Of a DNA stretch of 6,554 nucleotides, positions 4,702 through 6,554 are shown one piece after another. Both the position numbers and the translations under genes were made by a program. Origin of the DNA: CAYGZM01 sp964354365. GTDB taxonomy: Bacteria; Planctomycetota; Phycisphaerae; Sedimentisphaerales; Anaerobacaceae. The notes under the pieces were generated by a model. It was not told the origin of the DNA. It ran no database searches and saw nothing but the letters and a program-made list of their open reading frames with translations. Within the stretch, counting starts at the first letter, position 1. Every line of letters begins with the position of its first letter. The DNA is taken from contig CAYGZM010000182.1 in the NCBI GenBank assembly GCA_964354365.1, positions 1 to 6,554 of the forward strand, written 5' to 3'.

Positions 4702-6554
4702 ATGGCCGATAAGAAGATCAAATCACTAAGTGACATCGAGCAATTGCGGCAGCGGCTGCTGGGCAGACAGCGGAGCTACAAGGCAAGGGTGCTAATCTGC
4801 ATGACCGGCTGCAGGGCGCTGGGCGCCCAGGAGGTCGGGGCTGAATTTCGAGAGAAGCTCAAAAGCTCTTCGCTCGATAAGCAGGTTGCCGTGGTCGAGA
4901 CGGGCTGTATCGGGATGTGCGCGCGGGCGCCGGTCGTGCTCATCGAGCCGTACCGCTACCTCTACGGCGGGGTGACGCCGGAGGACGTCGATGAGATAAT
5001 CTCCACGACCATTCAGCAGGGCAGGGCCGTCGAGCGGCTCGCAGTAGTGCAGAACGGCAAGCCTGCGGCGTGTATTGACCAGATAGATTTTTACAAGAAG
5101 CAGAAGCGCCGGGTGCTGGAAAACTGCGGGCGGATTGACCCGAAGCGCATCGAGGACGCCATTGAACGAGGCGGATATGTCACTGCAATTAAAGCGGTCA
5201 CTGAAAAAGGGCCGCAGCGGATTATAGACGAAGTCACCAGGTCGGGTCTTCGAGGCCGGGGCGGGGCGGGATTTCCAACCGGTGTTAAATGGGGTCTCGC
5301 TCGAAAATCGCCCGGCGACGAGAAATATCTAATCTGCAACGCCGATGAGGGCGACCCCGGGGCGTTTATGGACAGGGCGCTGCTGGAAGGCGACCCGCAC
5401 AGGGTCATCGAGGGTATGATCATCGCTGCGTACGCCATCGGCGCGAGCCGAGGCTTTATATACGTCCGTGCAGAGTACCCGATTGCGGTCGAACATGTGC
5501 ATATAGCGCTCGAGCAGGCAAGGTCGCTCGGTCTATTGGGGGAGAAAATAGGCGGGGCGGATTTCAGTTTCGATATTGAGGTTCGGATGGGGGCCGGGGC
5601 ATTTGTCTGCGGGGAAGAGACCGCCCTGATTGCATCGCTCGAAGGCAAACGGGGCATGCCGACGTCGCGTCCGCCGTTCCCGGCTGAAAGCGGATACCGG
5701 GGAAAGCCGACGAACATCAATAACGTTGAGACGTTCGGCAATGTGCCGATTATTCTAAGAGACGGCGCGGAGTCGTACAGCAGCATCGGGACGGAGAAGA
5801 GCAAAGGGACGAAGATATTCGCGCTAGCAGGGAAGGTCAGCAATACCGGGCTTGTGGAAGTGCCGATGGGGGCGACGCTTCGGGAAATCATTTTTGACAT
5901 CGGCGGCGGAATACCCAAAGGCCGGAGGTTCAAGGCGGCCCAGATGGGCGGGCCTTCGGGCGGGTGCATACCGGCGGCGTATCTTGACACCGAGATCGAC
6001 TACGACAGCATCCAGCAGATAGGGGCGATAATGGGTTCCGGCGGCCTTATCGTGATGGACGAGAATACGTGCATGGTCGATGTCGCCAGGTACTTCCTGC
6101 AATTCGTTCAGTCGGAGTCATGCGGCAAGTGCACGCCGTGCCGGGTCGGCACGAAGAAGATGCTGGCGATTCTTGAGAGAATTTGCCGCGGCGAGGGCGA
6201 GATCGAGGACCTCAACGTGCTCGAACGCCTGGGGCGGGACATCAAGAAGGCTTCGCTTTGCGGCCTGGGGCAGACGGCCCCCAATCCTGTGCTCTCGACG
6301 CTGCGTCATTTTCGGGAGGAGTACGAAGAGCATATTGTTCTGAAGACCTGCCGGGCGTCGGTATGCGAGGGATTGGTCCGCGCGCCGTGCCAGCACGGCT
6401 GCCCGGCCGGGGTGAACGTGCCGGAGTATCTTGCCTTGGCCGCCGAGGGCAGGCTGAGCGAGGCGGCGAACATTATCCGCAGGCGGAATCCGTTTGTCTC
6501 GGTCTGTGGGCGGGTGTGCGATCATCCGTGCGAGCGGCGGTGTCGGCGGGGCGA
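4702..6554 (+). CDS. nuoF: NuoF/HydB flavoprotein fused to a GltD/NfnB-type oxidoreductase, 3' end outside window
   Basis: 617 codons are visible. Residues 25-110 form an N-terminal thioredoxin-like [2Fe-2S] domain with C33, C37, C69 and C73, as in HydB/HndC but not in complex I NuoF. Residues 146-545 are the NuoF core, which oxidises or reduces NAD(H) at FMN: glycine-rich GLRGRGGAGFPTG (182-194), NADEGDPGAFMDR (213-225), GAGAFVCGEETAL (297-309), EGKRGMP (314-320) and NINNVETF (338-345). The [4Fe-4S] ligands are C474, C477 and C480 (SCGKCTPCR) and C520 (LCGLGQTAP). HydB proteins usually continue into a 2[4Fe-4S] ferredoxin domain. Here C550 and C555 are followed by PCQHGCPAGVNVPEYL (C563, C567) and CGRVCDHPCERRC (C602, C606, C610, C614), the signature of the Fer4_20 domain that precedes the FAD/NAD(P) domain in GltD, NfnB and dihydropyrimidine dehydrogenase. 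The eight cysteines could hold two [4Fe-4S] clusters. The complete protein is probably over 1000 residues. No strong Shine-Dalgarno is seen, so translation is probably coupled to nuoE, 5 bases upstream. The fusion frame is open with no sign of frameshift. Confidence 0.93.
   Translation, partial: MADKKIKSLSDIEQLRQRLLGRQRSYKARVLICMTGCRALGAQEVGAEFREKLKSSSLDKQVAVVETGCIGMCARAPVVLIEPYRYLYGGVTPEDVDEIISTTIQQGRAVERLAVVQNGKPAACIDQIDFYKKQKRRVLENCGRIDPKRIEDAIERGGYVTAIKAVTEKGPQRIIDEVTRSGLRGRGGAGFPTGVKWGLARKSPGDEKYLICNADEGDPGAFMDRALLEGDPHRVIEGMIIAAYAIGASRGFIYVRAEYPIAVEHVHIALEQARSLGLLGEKIGGADFSFDIEVRMGAGAFVCGEETALIASLEGKRGMPTSRPPFPAESGYRGKPTNINNVETFGNVPIILRDGAESYSSIGTEKSKGTKIFALAGKVSNTGLVEVPMGATLREIIFDIGGGIPKGRRFKAAQMGGPSGGCIPAAYLDTEIDYDSIQQIGAIMGSGGLIVMDENTCMVDVARYFLQFVQSESCGKCTPCRVGTKKMLAILERICRGEGEIEDLNVLERLGRDIKKASLCGLGQTAPNPVLSTLRHFREEYEEHIVLKTCRASVCEGLVRAPCQHGCPAGVNVPEYLALAAEGRLSEAANIIRRRNPFVSVCGRVCDHPCERRCRRG

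Noticed and set aside
5091..5990. 299-codon minus-strand ORF
   Set aside because: It is a Pro/Ser-rich antisense shadow of the NuoF core, whose + strand motifs are unmistakable.

Overview
The window carries three protein genes, all on the + strand, separated by two repeat-rich non-coding stretches. The organism is a bacterium with moderate to high GC. The gaps hold many short dispersed and tandem repeats of kinds I associate with environmental Planctomycetota (Phycisphaerae-like) and similar metagenome-derived genomes, and the last gene is a NuoF-GltD fusion. That lineage is an inference from style; no marker gene is present.

Layout. Bases 1-54 are the end of a perfect GACAGGA heptamer array that runs in from the left. 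Bases 55-539 are non-coding, with a 9-bp tandem repeat (196-231), an imperfect 24-bp dyad (244-267), alternating GT/GC tracts and a candidate promoter with three G4 tracts (438-467). A gene of 1027 codons (540-3623, or from the ATG at 567) encodes a protein I do not recognise: four membrane helices near the N terminus, then about 835 soluble residues. A strong Shine-Dalgarno sequence and a possible 9-codon leader ORF precede it. Bases 3624-4210 hold no gene but are crowded with repeats: a 30-bp imperfect direct repeat around a block of other elements, 9-bp and 7-bp period tandem repeats, a pair of hairpins whose stems differ by compensatory changes, a GC-rich inverted repeat around a CTTCGACAAGCTCAGG core, two G-quadruplex motifs and another dispersed repeat.

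The right-hand part is an operon of electron-transfer genes: a complete NuoE/HydC-type [2Fe-2S] subunit (4211-4696) and, 5 bp later, a NuoF/HydB-type flavoprotein (4702 to the window end). The flavoprotein starts with its own thioredoxin-like [2Fe-2S] domain, continues through the FMN/NADH and [4Fe-4S] NuoF core, and then runs into the cysteine-rich N-terminal domain of a GltD/NfnB-type NAD(P)H oxidoreductase. The window cuts it off inside that domain. The pair looks like the diaphorase module of a soluble, probably electron-bifurcating complex (hydrogenase, formate dehydrogenase or transhydrogenase) rather than respiratory complex I. The catalytic partner should lie just to the right of the window. 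I see no functional link between this operon and the 1027-codon gene.
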